A stretch of DNA of 64,000 nt from Parvibaculum sp049671045 (GCF_049671045.1 NZ_JBATUH010000015.1:1-64000), one strand, 5' to 3'. Shown: positions 25,166-36,389, counted from the first letter of the stretch. Translations and numbers: made by a program. Notes: generated by a model not told the origin, from the letters alone.

Positions 25166-27096
25166 CAGTGCGTTCCCCCGAGGATAAAGTAGGTCGCCAG
25201 CGCAGCAACACCGAGCAGCATGGCAAAGGCATAGTGATAGAGATAACCGGACTGCAGCCGGACGACGCCGCGGGTGACATCGAGCACGCGGGCGGAGACG
25301 CCGTCAGGCCCGATGCCGTCGATGATGCGGCCGTCCCCCTGCTTCCAGAGCACGCGGCCGAGCCAGAAGGCGGGACGCACGAAGATCCAGTCGTAAAGCT
25401 CGTCGAAGTACCACTTGTTGAGCAGGAACTTGTAGAGCGGCGCCTGGGTACGCGCGAGTTCCACCGGCAGGTCGGGCCGCGCGATGTAGAAGTACCACGA
25501 CAGCAGGAAGCCCAGCGCCATCATGACGGTCGGCAGCAGCGCCGCCCATGAGGGCACAGAATGCATCGCATGCATGATGTGGTTTTCCGCGCCGCGATAG
25601 ATCGACTCGAGCCAGAAGGCTTCATGAGCCTCGCCGATGAAGTAGCGCTCAAACAGAAGGCCGGCACCGAGAGCGCCGATCGCCAGGACGATCAGTGGCA
25701 CGAGCATGACGAGCGGCGATTCATGCACATGCTCCAGCGTGTGCTGATCGGCGCGCGACTTGCCGTGGAACGTCATGAAGATGAGGCGCCACGAATAGAA
25801 GGAGGTCAGGAAGGCGGCGAACACTGTCAGCGTGAAGGCGAACATGTGCGCCGGGTTCTGGCCCGCATAGGCCGCCTCGATGATCGCATCCTTCGAGAAA
25901 TAGCCTGCCGTCAGCGGGAAGCCGGTGAGCGCGAGCGTGCCGATCACCATCATCGCATAGGTTGCGGGAATGAGCTTGTAGAGGCCGCCCATCTTGCGCA
26001 TGTCCTGCTCGTCGCTCATCGCATGAATGACCGAGCCCGAGCCGAGGAACAGCAGCGCCTTGAAGAAGGCATGCGTGAAGAGGTGGAACATCGCCGCCTC
26101 ATAGGCGCCGACGCCGAGCGCGGCGAACATGTAGCCGAGCTGCGAACAGGTCGAATAGGCGATGACGCGCTTGATGTCGTTCTGGACGAGGCCGACGGTC
26201 GCCGCGAAGAAGGCCGTCGTCGCGCCGATCACCGTCACCGTGGTGAGCGCGAAGGGCGAGAACTCGAAGATCGGCGAGCAACGCGCAACAAGGAAGACTC
26301 CCGCCGTCACCATGGTGGCGGCATGGATGAGGGCGGAAACCGGCGTCGGGCCTTCCATCGCGTCCGGCAGCCAGGTGTGAAGCAGGATCTGCGCCGACTT
26401 GCCCATGGCGCCCATGAAGAGCAACAGGCAGATGGTCGTCACGATCGACACTTCAAAGCCGAGGAAGACGAAGTTCTTCTCCGCGAGATGCGGGATCGCC
26501 TTGAACACCGTGTCGAACTCGACCGAGCCGACGGCGAGGAAGATCGCCGAGATGCCGAGGATAAGGCCGAAATCGCCGACGCGGTTTACGACGAACGCCT
26601 TGATTGCCGCCGCGTTCGCGCTCGGCCGCTGATACCAGAAGCCGATCAGCAGATAGGAGGCAAGACCCACGCCTTCCCAGCCGAAGAAGAGCTGGATGAA
26701 GTTGTCCGCCGTCACCAGCATGAGCATGGCGAAGGTGAAGAGCGATAGATAGGCGAAGAAGCGCGGCTGGTGCGGATCGTGGCTCATATAGCCGATGGAA
26801 TAGATGTGCACGAGCGCGGAAACCGAGGTCACGACGACGAGCATGACCGCCGTCAGCGTGTCGATGCGCAGGCGCCAGTCCGCCTCGAAGGCGCCGGAAT
26901 CGATCCAGGTCATGACCTGGATGTGCTCCGTCGCGCCGCCAAAGGCGACGGTAGCGAAAGCCGCGACCGAAAGCGCCGCCGAGACGACGAGAAGGCCCGA
27001 GGTGACGAGCTGGGCGCCGCGCACCCCGATCCAGCGGCCGAAAAGGCCGGCGATGAGAAAACCGAGAAGCGGCAGGAAGACGATGGCAGAGTACAT
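25165..27096 (-). CDS. nuoL: NADH-quinone oxidoreductase subunit L
   Basis: The largest membrane subunit (643 residues), the distal proton-pumping unit with the long lateral helix at its C-terminus. Motifs: QLFFGWEGVGLASYLLIGFW with the conserved Glu, LLHTWLPDAMEGPTPVSALI with the channel residues, and YSTCSQLGYMFAALGVGAYE. Length is as expected for this family. Overlaps nuoM and begins 8 bases after nuoK. Confidence 0.97.
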   Translation of the reverse strand: MYSAIVFLPLLGFLIAGLFGRWIGVRGAQLVTSGLLVVSAALSVAAFATVAFGGATEHIQVMTWIDSGAFEADWRLRIDTLTAVMLVVVTSVSALVHIYSIGYMSHDPHQPRFFAYLSLFTFAMLMLVTADNFIQLFFGWEGVGLASYLLIGFWYQRPSANAAAIKAFVVNRVGDFGLILGISAIFLAVGSVEFDTVFKAIPHLAEKNFVFLGFEVSIVTTICLLLFMGAMGKSAQILLHTWLPDAMEGPTPVSALIHAATMVTAGVFLVARCSPIFEFSPFALTTVTVIGATTAFFAATVGLVQNDIKRVIAYSTCSQLGYMFAALGVGAYEAAMFHLFTHAFFKALLFLGSGSVIHAMSDEQDMRKMGGLYKLIPATYAMMVIGTLALTGFPLTAGYFSKDAIIEAAYAGQNPAHMFAFTLTVFAAFLTSFYSWRLIFMTFHGKSRADQHTLEHVHESPLVMLVPLIVLAIGALGAGLLFERYFIGEAHEAFWLESIYRGAENHIMHAMHSVPSWAALLPTVMMALGFLLSWYFYIARPDLPVELARTQAPLYKFLLNKWYFDELYDWIFVRPAFWLGRVLWKQGDGRIIDGIGPDGVSARVLDVTRGVVRLQSGYLYHYAFAMLLGVAALATYFILGGTH

Positions 27097-27104
27097 GTTG
27101 TCTC

Positions 27105-27413
27105 CTAGCCCTTCATCAGATTGACGTCCTCAACCGCGATGGAGCCGCGGTTGCGGAAGTAGGTAACGAGAATGGCAAGACCGATGGCGGCCTCGGCGGC
27201 GGCCACGGTCAGCACGAAAAGCGCGAACACCTGCCCGGTGAGATCGCCGAGGAAGCTCGAGAATGCGACGAGGTTGATATTGACCGCAAGCAGCATCAGC
27301 TCGATCGACATCAACATGACGATGACGTTCTTCCGGTTGAGGAAGATGCCGAAGACCCCGATCGTGAAGAGGATCGCGGCGACAGCCAGATAATGTCCAA
27401 GGCCGATTTCCAT
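27105..27413 (-). CDS. nuoK: NADH-quinone oxidoreductase subunit K
   Basis: A 102-residue, three-helix subunit. The second helix carries a conserved Glu in MLMSIELMLLAVNINLVAF and the third another in TVAAAEAAIGLAILVTYFRN; both are part of the hydrophilic axis through the membrane arm. Length and motifs match NuoK closely. It lies between nuoJ (18-base gap) and nuoL. Confidence 0.97.
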   Translation of the reverse strand: MEIGLGHYLAVAAILFTIGVFGIFLNRKNVIVMLMSIELMLLAVNINLVAFSSFLGDLTGQVFALFVLTVAAAEAAIGLAILVTYFRNRGSIAVEDVNLMKG

Positions 27414-27431
27414 GTCAGTGTCTCACTTCTC

Positions 27432-28040
27432 TCAAAGACCTTGCCCCGGCTTCACATTCTTGAGCTCGACGCCTTCCGTGCGCGCGCGGCCGACCTGACG
27501 CCCGACCACCTGGCGCTTGATGTCCGTGCGGTGGCGGAGCGTCAGAACGATGGCGCCGATCATGGCGACGAGAAGCACGAGCCCCGCCACCTGGAACAGA
27601 AGGACATATTGCGTATAGAGCACCTGGCCGAGCGCGCGCGTGTTGGTCACGTTCGCGACCACCGGCGAGGCGGCGACCGCCGACGCCTCGGGCGTGATGA
27701 CCCAGGCCGCGCCGACAAGGATGAGCTCGATCAGAAGGATGATCCCGATCAGGCCGCCAAAGGGCAGATATTGCAGGAAGCCCTGACGCAGTTCGTTGAA
27801 GTCGATGTCGAGCATCATGACGACGAACAGGAACAGTACCGCGACGGCGCCCACATAGACGATCACCAGCAGGAGCGCGATGAACTCCGCACCCATCAGC
27901 ACGAAGAGCGCGGCCGCGTTGAAGAAGGCGAGGATCAGAAAGAGGACCGAATGCACCGGATTGCGGGACGCGATCACCATGAACCCCGCCGCCACGGCCA
28001 TGGCCGCGAAGACGTAGAATGCTATGGCGGAAAAAATCAT
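27432..28040 (-). CDS. nuoJ: NADH-quinone oxidoreductase subunit J
   Basis: A 202-residue membrane subunit with five predicted helices. NPVHSVLFLILAFFNAAALF and LLVIVYVGAVAVLFLFVVMM, including the conserved Tyr-Val-Gly pi-bulge helix that couples quinone chemistry to proton transfer, identify it. A basic cytoplasmic C-terminal tail follows the last helix. It is separated from nuoI by 80 bases. Confidence 0.96.
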   Translation of the reverse strand: MIFSAIAFYVFAAMAVAAGFMVIASRNPVHSVLFLILAFFNAAALFVLMGAEFIALLLVIVYVGAVAVLFLFVVMMLDIDFNELRQGFLQYLPFGGLIGIILLIELILVGAAWVITPEASAVAASPVVANVTNTRALGQVLYTQYVLLFQVAGLVLLVAMIGAIVLTLRHRTDIKRQVVGRQVGRARTEGVELKNVKPGQGL

Positions 28041-28120
28041 ATGGACCCCTCGTCCCTCTTTCCTTCACCGGCCGCAAGGCCGAACTTCTTTTCTGTTTCG
28101 CCCGTCAGCGGTTTCATTCG

Positions 28121-28612
28121 TCAGCGATACGGCGCGTCGAGCGCGATATTCTTGGCGATCTCGCGTTCCCAGCGGTCGCCATTCGCCAGCAGCCGCTCCT
28201 TGTCGTACATGAGCTCTTCGCGCGTCTCCACGGAGAACTCGAAATTCGGACCTTCCACGATCGCATCCACCGGGCAGGCTTCCTGGCAGAAGCCGCAATA
28301 GATGCACTTCGTCATGTCGATGTCGTAGCGCGTCGTGCGGCGCGTGCCGTCATTGCGGCGCGGCCCCGCCTCGATGGTGATGGCCTGCGCGGGGCAGATC
28401 GCCTCGCACAGCTTGCATGCGATGCAGCGTTCCTCGCCATTCGGATAGCGACGCAGCGCATGCTCGCCGCGGAAGCGCGGCGAGAGCGGGCCCTTCTCGA
28501 AGGGGTAGTTCACCGTCGCCTTGGGCTTGAAGAAATAGCGCATGGCGACCGCAAATCCCGCCACGAATTCCTTCAGGAAGAGCGAGCGGACCGTCTGGTT
28601 GATCGAGGCCAT
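28121..28612 (-). CDS. nuoI: NADH-quinone oxidoreductase subunit I
   Basis: The 163-residue peripheral subunit that holds iron-sulfur clusters N6a and N6b. Two ferredoxin-type motifs, CIACKLCEAICPAQAI near residue 60 and CIYCGFCQEACPVDAI near residue 100, each supply cysteines for two [4Fe-4S] clusters. The N-terminal stretch with RGEHALRRYPNGEERC is conserved in alphaproteobacterial and mitochondrial TYKY subunits. Confidence 0.97.
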   Translation of the reverse strand: MASINQTVRSLFLKEFVAGFAVAMRYFFKPKATVNYPFEKGPLSPRFRGEHALRRYPNGEERCIACKLCEAICPAQAITIEAGPRRNDGTRRTTRYDIDMTKCIYCGFCQEACPVDAIVEGPNFEFSVETREELMYDKERLLANGDRWEREIAKNIALDAPYR

Positions 28613-28631
28613 GTTTCCCGTCCCTCCTTGC

Positions 28632-29663
28632 TTAACCGTGCTGCGGCACGAGGCCGAAACCGACGAGAACGCCTGCCGTCAGCACGACCCAGAACAGCGA
28701 GATCGGGAGGAACACCTTCCAGCCGAGACGCATGAGCTGGTCGTAGCGATAGCGCGGCACGAATGCCTTCACCATGGCGAACATGAAGAAGACGAGACAG
28801 ACCTTCAGCAGGAACCAGACGATGCCCGGCACCCATGTGAAGGGCGCGAAGTTGAACGGAGGCAGCCACCCGCCCAGGAACAGGATCGTCGTCATCGCGC
28901 ACATGAGGATGATCGACACATATTCGCCGAGCATGAACATCATGTAGGGGGTCGAGGAATACTCGACCATGAAGCCCGCCACGAGTTCCGATTCCGCCTC
29001 GACGAGATCGAAGGGCGGCCGGTTCGTTTCAGCCAGCGCCGAGACGAAGAAGATCACGAACATCGGCAGATGCGGCAGCCAGTACCAGTTGAGCAGCCCG
29101 AAGCGGCCATCCTGCGCGCGCACGATGTCGGAGAGGTTGAGCGAGCCGACCGTGATGAGCACGGTGACGATGACGAAGCCGATCGACACTTCGTAGGAGA
29201 CCATCTGCGCGGCGGAGCGAAGCGCCGACAGGAAGGGATATTTCGAGTTCGACGCCCAACCCGCCATGATGACGCCGTAAACGCCGAGCGAGGAGATGGC
29301 GAGAATATAGAGGATGCCGACATTGATGTCGGAGATGACGAGGCCATCCGCGAGCGGCACCACGGCCCAGGCCGACAGCGCGAGCGTCACCGTGACGAGA
29401 GGCGCAAGCAGAAAGACGCCCTTGTTCGCGCTGGCGGGGATCACCAGTTCCTTGAAAACGAATTTCAGCAGGTCGGCGAAGGACTGGAACAGGCCGAAGG
29501 CGCCGACCACGTTTGGTCCGCGGCGAAGCTGAACCGCCGCCCAGATCTTGCGATCGGCGAGCAGGATGTAAGCCGTGAACAGGAGCAGCGCGACCAGAAG
29601 CGCAAGCGACTGAGCCAGAATGATGGCCAGCGGAATGCCGTATGTCGTCAGAAAGTCAGCCAT
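28632..29663 (-). CDS. nuoH: NADH-quinone oxidoreductase subunit H
   Basis: The 343-residue membrane subunit that shapes the quinone chamber and first proton channel. RRGPNVVGAFGLFQSFADLL and the cytoplasmic loop FFVSALAETNRPPFDLVEAE, followed by SELVAGFMVEYSSTPYMMF, are the most conserved elements of the family, rich in acidic residues near the quinone site. About eight hydrophobic segments. Begins 6 bases after nuoG. Confidence 0.97.
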   Translation of the reverse strand: MADFLTTYGIPLAIILAQSLALLVALLLFTAYILLADRKIWAAVQLRRGPNVVGAFGLFQSFADLLKFVFKELVIPASANKGVFLLAPLVTVTLALSAWAVVPLADGLVISDINVGILYILAISSLGVYGVIMAGWASNSKYPFLSALRSAAQMVSYEVSIGFVIVTVLITVGSLNLSDIVRAQDGRFGLLNWYWLPHLPMFVIFFVSALAETNRPPFDLVEAESELVAGFMVEYSSTPYMMFMLGEYVSIILMCAMTTILFLGGWLPPFNFAPFTWVPGIVWFLLKVCLVFFMFAMVKAFVPRYRYDQLMRLGWKVFLPISLFWVVLTAGVLVGFGLVPQHG

Positions 29664-29669
29664 GCCTCA

Positions 29670-31703
29670 TCACTCCGCCGCCTCGGCGCGGCCGCTCGCC
29701 CGGCTCTGGACCGAACATTCGGCCATGACCTTGCTCGCACGCGCGATGGGGTTCGTCAGATAGAAATCCTTGATCGGCGTCTCGAAGGGCGCCGCGTCGA
29801 GTTCTCCGCCCGCAAGATCGGGCAGTTCGCCCGCCGGGGCCACTTCGCCCACTTCCGCGAAATGCGGCGCATCCGCGACAAGCGCCTCGCGAAGCTGCGG
29901 GAGGCTGTCATAGGGAAGCTTCGCGCCAAGCACTTCGGAGAGCGCGCGCAGGATCGCCCAGTCCTCGCGTGCGTCGCCGGGCGGGAAAACGGCGCGCTGC
30001 CCAAGCTGTACGCGGCCTTCCGTGTTCACATAGGTGCCGGCCTTCTCCGTATAGGCCGCGCCCGGCAGAATGACGTCGGCGCGATGCGCGCCCGCATCTC
30101 CATGCGTGCCCTGATAGATAACGAAAGCATTGCCGAGGCGCGCCATGTCGATCTCGTCCACGCCGAGCAGATAGACGGTGTCGATCTCGCCCTTCGCGGC
30201 GCCATCGAGAATGCCATCGACATCGCGCCCGCCCTCGCCCGGCACCAGGCCGAGATCGAGACCGCCGACGCGCGCCGCCGCCGTGTGCAGCACGTTGAAT
30301 TCCGCATTGGTGGCCTTGGCGAGACGGATCGCGGCGGCAAGCACGGCCGCGCCATCCTTGCGTGCCAGAGCACCCTGCCCGACGATGATGACCGGCTTCT
30401 TCGCCGCCTTCAGCACCTCGGCGAAGCCGCGGCCCTCGACAAGTTCCCTCAGCGTCTGGGGGCCAGCGCCCAGATATTCATAAGGATAGGTCAGGTCGTG
30501 CTTCGGCCCGATGACGCCGACCTTGAGATTGCCCATGCGATAGCGCTTGCGAAGGCGCGTGTTGACGAGCGGCGCCTCGCGGCGCATGTCCGAGCCGATG
30601 ACGAGAACGGCATCGGCCTCTTCGAGCCCGGCGATGGTCGTGTTGAAGACATAGCTCGAACGCGGGCCGGCGAGCTTCGCGCCATCCTGCCGGCAATCGA
30701 TATTGGCCGAACCGAGCTTCGCCCAGAGATCCTTCAGTGCCTTCATTTCCTCGGCGGCGGCGAGATCGCCGACGATGGCGCCGATGCGCTCGCCCTTCGC
30801 GCCCTTGAGCCTCGCTGTGATCGCGGCGAAGGCTTCGTCCCATGACGCTTCGCGGAGCTTCCCGTTCTCGCGGATATAGGGCCGGTCGAGACGCTGCGTC
30901 TTCAGCCCGTCCCAGATGAAGCGCGTCTTGTCGGAAATCCACTCCTCGTTGACGTCTTCATTGAGGCGCGGAAGGATCCGCATCACTTCCGACCCGCGCG
31001 TATCGAGGCGGATGTTCGAGCCAACGGCATCCATGACATCGATCGATTCCGTCTTGCGCAGCTCCCAGGGCCGCGCCGTAAAGGCGAAGGGCTGGAAGGT
31101 GAGCGCACCCACGGGGCAGAGATCGACCACATTGGCCGAAAGCTCCGAGGTCAGAGCATGTTCGAGATAGGTCGTGATCTCCATGTCCTCGCCGCGGCCG
31201 ATGGCGCCGATCTCCGGCGTGCCAGCGACCTCGGTGGCGAAGCGGACGCAACGCGTGCACTGGATGCAGCGCGTCATCACGGTCTTGACCAGCGGCCCCA
31301 TATACTTCTCTTCGACGGCGCGCTTGTTCTCGTAGAAGCGCGAGCCATCGGTGCCATAGGCCATGGCCTGATCCTGCAGATCGCATTCGCCGCCCTGATC
31401 GCAGATCGGGCAATCGAGCGGATGGTTGATGAGCAGGAATTCCATCACGCCTTCGCGCGCGCGCTTCACAAGCTCGGTGGTGGTGCGCACGACGGCGCCG
31501 TCCGTCGCCGGCATGGCGCAGCTCGCCACCGGCTTCGGCGACTTCTCCACCTCAACCAGACACATGCGGCAGTTGCCCGCGATGGAAAGGCGCTCGTGAT
31601 AGCAGAAGCGCGGAATCTCGGCGCCCGCCGCCTCGCAGGCCTGCAGCAGCGTCGCGCCCTGCGGGACCTCGACCTCGATGCCGTCGACTGTAACTTTGGG
31701 CAT
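29670..31703 (-). CDS. nuoG: NADH-quinone oxidoreductase subunit G
   Basis: The large hydrophilic-arm subunit (677 residues). The N-terminal ferredoxin domain has CYHERLSIAGNCRMCLVEV for the [2Fe-2S] cluster N1b; CDQGGECDLQDQAM provides His/Cys-type ligands for N5; CIQCTRCVRF and a later VDLCPVGALT supply N4. The C-terminal half is a molybdopterin-oxidoreductase-like domain without cofactor, as usual. It follows nuoF by 4 bases. Confidence 0.97.
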   Translation of the reverse strand: MPKVTVDGIEVEVPQGATLLQACEAAGAEIPRFCYHERLSIAGNCRMCLVEVEKSPKPVASCAMPATDGAVVRTTTELVKRAREGVMEFLLINHPLDCPICDQGGECDLQDQAMAYGTDGSRFYENKRAVEEKYMGPLVKTVMTRCIQCTRCVRFATEVAGTPEIGAIGRGEDMEITTYLEHALTSELSANVVDLCPVGALTFQPFAFTARPWELRKTESIDVMDAVGSNIRLDTRGSEVMRILPRLNEDVNEEWISDKTRFIWDGLKTQRLDRPYIRENGKLREASWDEAFAAITARLKGAKGERIGAIVGDLAAAEEMKALKDLWAKLGSANIDCRQDGAKLAGPRSSYVFNTTIAGLEEADAVLVIGSDMRREAPLVNTRLRKRYRMGNLKVGVIGPKHDLTYPYEYLGAGPQTLRELVEGRGFAEVLKAAKKPVIIVGQGALARKDGAAVLAAAIRLAKATNAEFNVLHTAAARVGGLDLGLVPGEGGRDVDGILDGAAKGEIDTVYLLGVDEIDMARLGNAFVIYQGTHGDAGAHRADVILPGAAYTEKAGTYVNTEGRVQLGQRAVFPPGDAREDWAILRALSEVLGAKLPYDSLPQLREALVADAPHFAEVGEVAPAGELPDLAGGELDAAPFETPIKDFYLTNPIARASKVMAECSVQSRASGRAEAAE

Positions 31704-31707
31704 GGTC

Positions 31708-32999
<1,292 letters not shown>

Positions 33000-33003
<4 letters not shown>

Positions 33004-33608
33004 TCGCCCTCCTCCAGCGTCGTCAGGCTCGTAAGTCCGCCGAGCGGCTCGGAGGAACGGCGTCCGTTCTGCGGGCCCGGTTTCACTTCGCGGCCCGCGC
33101 GCAGCGCCTCGATGATCTCGCCGAGCTTCTCGGCATCGAGATCCTCGAAATAATCGTCATTGATCTGAACCATCGGCCCGTTCGCGCAGGCGCCGAGGCA
33201 CTCGACCTCCAGCCAGGAGAGCTTGCCGTCGGCGCTGATCTGCCCTTCCGGGCCGATATGCTTGCGGCAGGCTTCCTTCAGTTCGTCCGCACCCCTCAGC
33301 CAGCAGGGCGTCGTGCCGCAGAGCTGCACATAGTGCTCGCCCACCGGCGACAGGTTGAACATGGTGTAGAACGTCGCGACCTCGAGCGCGCGGATGTATT
33401 CCATGCCCAGCATGTCGGCGACATAGCGGATCGCCGGTTCGGGCAGCCAGCCGCCAACCTGTTTCTGCGCGCGCCAGAAGAGCGGAATGATGGCGGAAGC
33501 CTGACGGCCTTCCGGATATTTCGCGATCTGACCTTTCGCCCATTCAAGATTTTCGGGCGTGAAGGCAAAACTTTCGGGCTGGTTGGCAGCCAGTCTCCGG
33601 ACGCTCAT
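33000..33608 (-). CDS. nuoE: NADH-quinone oxidoreductase subunit E
   Basis: The 24-kDa subunit, carrying [2Fe-2S] cluster N1a. The thioredoxin-like fold has VQLCGTTPCWLRGADEL with the first two cysteines and EVECLGACANGPMVQIND with the other two. At 202 residues it has the C-terminal tail common in alphaproteobacteria. It overlaps nuoD and nuoF by four bases each, so D, E and F are translationally coupled. Confidence 0.96.
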
Positions 33609-34783
33609 CGGTCAACCTCACCGAACACGATGTCGAGCGAACCAAGGATGGCGGACACGTCCGCCAGCATATGGCCCCGACAGAGGAAATCCATCGCCTG
33701 CAGATGCGCGTAACCGGGCGCGCGGATCTTGCACTTGTAAGGCTTGTTCGAGCCGTCGGACACGAGGTAGACGCCGAACTCGCCCTTGGGCGCCTCGACG
33801 GCGGCATAAACCTCGCCCGCCGGAACGTGATAGCCCTCGGTATAGAGCTTGAAGTGGTGGATGAGCGCTTCCATCGAGCGCTTCATCTCGCCACGCGAGG
33901 GCGGGAAGACCTTGCCGTCCGTCGTGTGGACGGGGCCTTCCGGCATTTTCTCGATCGCCTGCTTGATGATGCGCAGCGACTGGCGCATCTCGTCCATGCG
34001 CACGAGATAGCGGTCGTAGCAGTCGCCGTTCTTGCCGACGGGAATGTCGAAATCGAGTTCCGAATAGACCTCGTAAGGCTGCGAGCGGCGCAGGTCCCAG
34101 GCCATGCCGGAGCCGCGCACCATCACGCCCGAGAAGCCCCAGGCCAGCGCGTCCTCCTTCGTCACCACGCCGATATCGGCGTTGCGCTGCATGAAGATGC
34201 GGTTGCCGGTGAGCAGCACTTCGAGATCGTCGAGCACCTTCGCGCAAGGATCGCAGAAATTGTAGATGTCCTCGACGAGCTTGGGCGGCAGGTCCTGATG
34301 CACCCCGCCCGGCCGGAAATAGGCAGCATGCATGCGGGCACCGGATGCGCGCTCATAGAAGATCATGAGCTTCTCGCGCTCCTCGAAGCCCCAGAGAGGC
34401 GGCGTCAGCGCGCCGACGTCCATCGCCTGCGTCGTCACGTTGAGAAGGTGCGAGAGCAGACGTCCGATCTCGGAATAGATGACGCGGATGAACTGGCCGC
34501 GGCGCGGCACTTCGATGCCGAGCAGGCGCTCGACCGCGAGGCAGTAGGCATGTTCCTGATTCATCGGCGCGACGTAATCGAGCCGGTCGAAATAGGGCAG
34601 CGCCTGGAGGTAGGTCTTGTACTCGATCAGCTTCTCGGTGCCGCGATGAAGCAGACCGATATGTGGATCGACGCGCTCGACGATCTCGCCCTCGAGTTCG
34701 AGGACGAGACGCAGAACGCCGTGCGCCGCGGGGTGCTGCGGGCCGAAGTTCAGGCTGAAATTGCGGAGCTTCTGCTCGGTCAT
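33605..34783 (-). CDS. nuoD: NADH-quinone oxidoreductase subunit D
   Basis: The 49-kDa quinone-site subunit, related to [NiFe] hydrogenase large subunits but without metal ligands. The 392-residue protein has NFGPQHPAAHGVLRLVLELE at the start, with the quinone-binding His, and RGSGMAWDLRRSQPYEVYS in the middle. The C-terminus ends FGEVDR, the mitochondrial-like form. C and D are separate genes here, not fused as in E. coli. Confidence 0.97.
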   Translation of the reverse strand: MTEQKLRNFSLNFGPQHPAAHGVLRLVLELEGEIVERVDPHIGLLHRGTEKLIEYKTYLQALPYFDRLDYVAPMNQEHAYCLAVERLLGIEVPRRGQFIRVIYSEIGRLLSHLLNVTTQAMDVGALTPPLWGFEEREKLMIFYERASGARMHAAYFRPGGVHQDLPPKLVEDIYNFCDPCAKVLDDLEVLLTGNRIFMQRNADIGVVTKEDALAWGFSGVMVRGSGMAWDLRRSQPYEVYSELDFDIPVGKNGDCYDRYLVRMDEMRQSLRIIKQAIEKMPEGPVHTTDGKVFPPSRGEMKRSMEALIHHFKLYTEGYHVPAGEVYAAVEAPKGEFGVYLVSDGSNKPYKCKIRAPGYAHLQAMDFLCRGHMLADVSAILGSLDIVFGEVDR

Positions 34784-35388
34784 GGCTTCGTCTCCGCTTT
34801 CTCGTCACCTGGCAGAATGTATTCCGCGCCTTCCCAGGGGCTCAGGAAGTCGAAGCTGCGGAATTCCTGCACCAGCTTCACGGGCTCGTACACGACGCGC
34901 TTCTGCTCGCCGTCGTAGCGCACCTCGACATAGCCGGTGAGCGGGAAGTCCTTGCGGAGCGGATAGCCGGCGAAACCGTAGTCGGTGAGAATGCGGCGAA
35001 GGTCCGGGTGGCCCGAGAAGAGCACGCCATACATGTCGAACGTCTCGCGCTCGAACCAGTTCGCGGCCGGGAAGATATCGACCGAGCTTGCGACCGGCGT
35101 CTCCTCGTCCACTTCGATGCGAACGCGGATGCGCCGGTTCTTCTCCATCGAGAGGAGGTGATAGACGATGTCGAAGCGTCGCTCGCGCTCCGGATAGTCG
35201 ACTGCCGTGATGTCGATCAGCGTCGTGAAGCGGCACTCGTCATCGTCACGCAAAAAAGCGAGCACGGAAACGATCTGCGCGGCTTGCACAGTCACGTTCA
35301 GCTCGCCATATGCGACCGAGCAGTCGATGACCGCATCCGCCATTTTCCCGCGGATGTGATCGCCGAGTAATTTCAGACTCTCGTCCAT
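34780..35388 (-). CDS. nuoC: NADH-quinone oxidoreductase subunit C
   Basis: The 30-kDa hydrophilic subunit, 202 residues from ATG 35388. FDMYGVLFSGHPDLRRILTD and GFAGYPLRKDFPLTGYVEVR are the family signature. A GTG 13 codons upstream (35427) is in frame but has no ribosome site and no conserved sequence. It overlaps nuoD by four bases and is 72 bases after nuoB. Confidence 0.96.
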   Translation of the reverse strand: MDESLKLLGDHIRGKMADAVIDCSVAYGELNVTVQAAQIVSVLAFLRDDDECRFTTLIDITAVDYPERERRFDIVYHLLSMEKNRRIRVRIEVDEETPVASSVDIFPAANWFERETFDMYGVLFSGHPDLRRILTDYGFAGYPLRKDFPLTGYVEVRYDGEQKRVVYEPVKLVQEFRSFDFLSPWEGAEYILPGDEKAETKP

Positions 35389-35460
35389 CGAAGCAGTCTC
35401 AAAACTCGTGAACGGCTCCCGCTTCACGAGGAAGCGGGAATGCCGTCCGGGCCATGAAAA

Positions 35461-36033
35461 TCACCGGTCGATCGTACCCGTCCGGCGGATCTTCTTCTGA
35501 AGCGCGAGGATGCCGTAAAGCAGCGCCTCGGCGGTGGGAGGACATCCGGGAACGTAGATGTCGACCGGAACGATCCGGTCGCAGCCGCGTACCACGGAAT
35601 AGGAATAATGGTAGTAGCCACCGCCATTCGCGCAGGATCCCATCGAGATCACATAGCGCGGCTCGGGCATCTGGTCATAGACCTTGCGCAGCGCGGGAGC
35701 CATCTTGTTCGTCAGCGTTCCCGCCACGATCATCACGTCCGACTGGCGCGGGCTCGCGCGAGGCGCGAAGCCAAAGCGCTCGCTGTCATAGCGCGGCATG
35801 GAGGTGTGCATCATCTCGACCGCGCAACAGGCAAGGCCGAAGGTCATCCACATCAGCGAGCCGGTGCGCGCCCAGGTGATCAGATCGTCCACCGTCGTGA
35901 GCACGAAGCCCTTGTCGGCGAGCTGATCGGACATGTTGTCGAAGTTGGGATCGGCGATGTCGGGAACGCCGCCAGATGCCGTCCGTTCCGCAGGCAGGTG
36001 CCCGCCGATCGCTCCGGATTCCGTCACTCCCAT
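35461..36033 (-). CDS. nuoB: NADH-quinone oxidoreductase subunit B (cluster N2)
   Basis: The 20-kDa subunit that holds the terminal [4Fe-4S] cluster N2 next to quinone. LACCAVEMMHTSMPRYDSER contains the unusual adjacent cysteines; SMGSCANGGGYYHYSYS and YVPGCPPTAEALLYGI supply the rest. From ATG 36033 the product is 190 residues and overlaps the end of nuoA by ten bases; a GTG seven codons earlier would also work. A purine-rich GAGGGGGG lies upstream. Confidence 0.96.
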   Translation of the reverse strand: MGVTESGAIGGHLPAERTASGGVPDIADPNFDNMSDQLADKGFVLTTVDDLITWARTGSLMWMTFGLACCAVEMMHTSMPRYDSERFGFAPRASPRQSDVMIVAGTLTNKMAPALRKVYDQMPEPRYVISMGSCANGGGYYHYSYSVVRGCDRIVPVDIYVPGCPPTAEALLYGILALQKKIRRTGTIDR

Positions 36034-36389
36034 TCCAGCGCCCCCCTCTTCCACTCATACGCAAAGCCGATCGTCAGCACACCGAGGAACACGATCATCG
36101 ACCAGAAGCCGAACATGCCGACATCGCCGAGGGCGACCGCCCAGGGAAACAGGAAGGCCACTTCGAGATCGAAGATGATGAAGAGGATGGCGACGAGATA
36201 ATATTTCACGTCGAACTTCATGCGCGCGTCGTCGAACGCGTCGAAGCCGCACTCATAGGCCGAAAGCTTTTCCTGGTCGGGCTTGCTCGGCGCGATCAGG
36301 AACGGTGCGATCAGCAGAGCGAGACCAATCACGAGGGAAAGGCCCATGAAAATGATGATGGGCAAATACTCGCGAAGCAGGTCTTCCAT
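36024..36389 (-). CDS. nuoA: NADH-quinone oxidoreductase subunit A
   Basis: A 121-residue, three-helix membrane subunit and first gene of the operon. SAYECGFDAFDDARMKFDVK includes the loop Cys that becomes exposed in the deactive state of the mitochondrial enzyme; YLVAILFIIFDLEVAFLFPW follows with conserved acidic residues in the membrane. The operon runs A to N in order on the minus strand without inserted genes. Confidence 0.97.
   Translation of the reverse strand: MEDLLREYLPIIIFMGLSLVIGLALLIAPFLIAPSKPDQEKLSAYECGFDAFDDARMKFDVKYYLVAILFIIFDLEVAFLFPWAVALGDVGMFGFWSMIVFLGVLTIGFAYEWKRGALEWE

Noticed and set aside
28542..30845. Plus-strand open frame of about 767 codons across nuoH and nuoG
   Set aside because: Covers parts of two conserved complex I genes in antisense; no domain is recognisable.
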